Assembly: GCA_963678465.1 (NCBI GenBank) | Contig: OY782858.1 | Coordinates: forward strand, 434,001 to 498,000 | Direction: 5' to 3' | Source of the DNA: Paludibacter sp963678465 | GTDB taxonomy: Bacteria; Bacteroidota; Bacteroidia; Bacteroidales; Paludibacteraceae | Length of the DNA: 64,000 nt | In this document: in pieces, positions 62,813 through 64,000 of the stretch | Numbering within the stretch: the stretch's first letter is position 1 | Layout of the letters: every line of letters begins with the position of its first letter | Notes under the pieces: generated by a model | Database searches by the model: none | What the model saw: the letters and a program-made list of their open reading frames with translations, nothing else | What the model was told of the DNA's origin: nothing | Position numbers and translations under genes: made by a program

Positions 62813-63742
62813 TTATTCAAGGTTATAAATCAATCCTTTGATCACCATTTTTTTCTTTAAATCTCTCACAGTGGCGGCTTGCTTCTCTTTCAGGGCATTG
62901 TAGTAGGGTAGAGCCAGGGTGGCAGTTTCCGACTCGGGATAAGTTTTGAACAGGTAATCGTAAGCTTCTGCGAAATAGGGTGATAGTTCTTTGTTGGCAA
63001 CATTGCTGTACAAATTTGTTTTGCCGTAACCGCTAATCAGATAACTAAGGTAGGCTTTTTTATAGGTATTGCAATTGTCGAGCAGTACAAAAGCAGGATT
63101 GTTTTTAATAAAATTCTCGTACCACAAAATCCTGTTTATAAGTTGTTGAGGCGAAATTATTATGGTCTGATCCATAGCAAATCCTTCGGCGCTTTCCATA
63201 CTTATTTCGTTCAGATAGCTTTTCATTGGTTCCGAAAGCAGAAACGACAGGTGTTGAAAGGCAAACGGGCGATATTGTTCAATATAGGTCATTCCATCGG
63301 TCGACGAAAATTTAAAGCCATTTTGCTGAAGTAGAGTCAGATAGTTTTTGATTTTTTTTGATATGGGCTCACCGGAGAATATAACCGAGTAATCTGTGGT
63401 GTCGTTGTGAAGTTTTTCGTTCAGATTCAGTTCTATTGTGTCCATCAAATGCTGATAAATGACGAATGCCGTATCGCAAAGTCCCTGACTTTGATTTGTG
63501 AATGTAGTTTTAAACTGTTCTACTGCTTTTGTTGCCGATGAAGCATTGGAACTGTCGAGTTGCTGCACAAAAGCACGGTATTCCGTTATTTTGGGGTTCT
63601 CAAGTTGAAGTGCAAGCGTGTCGTTGAAATGATATCTTGCGGAGTCTTTGTCCGGATTGTCATTGCCAGATTTTTTATTGCAGGCTGTAAATGAAATAAT
63701 TATACAAACTGATAATAGTAAACGTTGAAGTAGATCTTTCAT
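62813..63742 (-). CDS. Hypothetical lipoprotein
   Basis: The ATG at 63742 (309 residues) gives MKDLLQRLLLSVCIIISFTAC with a lipobox Cys21. The mature part is alpha-helical: LALQLENPKITEYRAFVQQL, a segment YLTLLQQNGFKFSSTDGMTYI and C-terminal helices (YLFKTYPESETATLALPYYN), as in solenoid or TPR-like proteins. No family recognised. It leads a two-gene unit with the esterase. The upstream frame to 63826 is not coding-like. Confidence 0.75.
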   Translation of the reverse strand: MKDLLQRLLLSVCIIISFTACNKKSGNDNPDKDSARYHFNDTLALQLENPKITEYRAFVQQLDSSNASSATKAVEQFKTTFTNQSQGLCDTAFVIYQHLMDTIELNLNEKLHNDTTDYSVIFSGEPISKKIKNYLTLLQQNGFKFSSTDGMTYIEQYRPFAFQHLSFLLSEPMKSYLNEISMESAEGFAMDQTIIISPQQLINRILWYENFIKNNPAFVLLDNCNTYKKAYLSYLISGYGKTNLYSNVANKELSPYFAEAYDYLFKTYPESETATLALPYYNALKEKQAATVRDLKKKMVIKGLIYNLE

Positions 63743-64000
63743 GATGCATTGTTTTTTTAATGAATGCAAATTTCTATAAACATTTTGAAATGTACAAGTT
63801 TTCGAACTTTTATTATGCTTTGTCAAAATAAATATAGTTTAAAAGTGAAGTGAGGAATGTTGTGGAATTTTCTCAGTTTGAATTGAAGTTGGCAAGCATT
63901 ACTTCTCGTTAGTTAATCTCGATTGCAAATCGTTGACTTGTAAATAGCTTGCCGGTGAAAATAAATAGGTGTTGTGCAACGATAGATAAGCCCAGCAATG
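63743..64000. other. Intergenic end of the window
   Basis: AT-rich sequence upstream of the lipoprotein gene; no clear TAnnTTTG element and no gene that I can support. Confidence 0.5.

Noticed and set aside
1..64000. tRNA or rRNA genes
   Set aside because: I looked through the gaps for cloverleaf-like and rRNA-like sequence and saw none; a tRNAscan/Infernal run would be decisive.

Overview
The window is chromosomal DNA of a Bacteroidota bacterium, probably of the Bacteroidales or a close order (Paludibacter-like relatives would fit). The basis is the TAnnTTTG-type -7 promoter elements, scarce Shine-Dalgarno sites, an AT-rich base composition, a type IX secretion sorting tail, a TonB-dependent-type outer-membrane protein, fused RND/outer-membrane-factor efflux genes and an acn-gltA-icd cluster. 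The genus cannot be fixed from sequence reading alone. I see no rRNA, tRNA or CRISPR array.

About 0-7.2 kb and 27.7-32.0 kb hold small, mostly unknown genes, all on the minus strand. They are bounded by the same two repeat modules: a 3'-side module with a TAAGTATTAGGGG-like core, in two cases a ~95-bp unit ending in a perfect GTTAGGC heptamer, and a 5'-side module containing GTCCAAAGATAAATAACATA. I read these as gene-cassette islands resembling integron cassettes without an integrase; this is inference. Between them at 2.8-5.3 kb lie a resident secreted-type gene, a 16-unit 21-bp minisatellite and an orphan LytTR response regulator.

About 7.5-27.6 kb is a heavy-metal homeostasis region. Minus strand: a Fur-family regulator, a His-rich small protein, a TRASH-type membrane protein, a CzcA-type RND pump fused to its TolC-like channel, a CzcB adaptor and a PII-like protein; then a second unit with a P1B ATPase and an isoprenylcysteine-methyltransferase-like protein. 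Two perfect palindromes TGCAACTnAGTTGCA sit at the same distance from TAnnTTTG elements in front of both units, so one regulator probably controls both. Plus strand: a HYC_CC_PP-type protein, a periplasmic HMA protein and CusA-OMF-CusB, most likely for copper/silver. Between the two halves (18.0-19.9 kb) is a gene graveyard with two copies of a ~185-bp TIR element and fragments of a prokaryotic Argonaute and of a four-helix-bundle gene.

From 32.2 kb on the sequence is ordinary core genome: bcp, ppa, an SDR, a DOPA dioxygenase-like gene, a DUF418 protein, then aconitase-citrate synthase-NADP isocitrate dehydrogenase with a four-helix-bundle (S23-type) gene inserted between gltA and icd, a very large CotH/lamin-tail T9SS cargo, an endonuclease/phosphatase, a LutA-like protein, RidA, a nitroreductase gene broken by one in-frame stop, a Crp-type regulator, an acyltransferase, an HsdR-N protein, AMP nucleosidase, DNA polymerase III delta, Tex, an outer-membrane receptor, an esterase and a lipoprotein.
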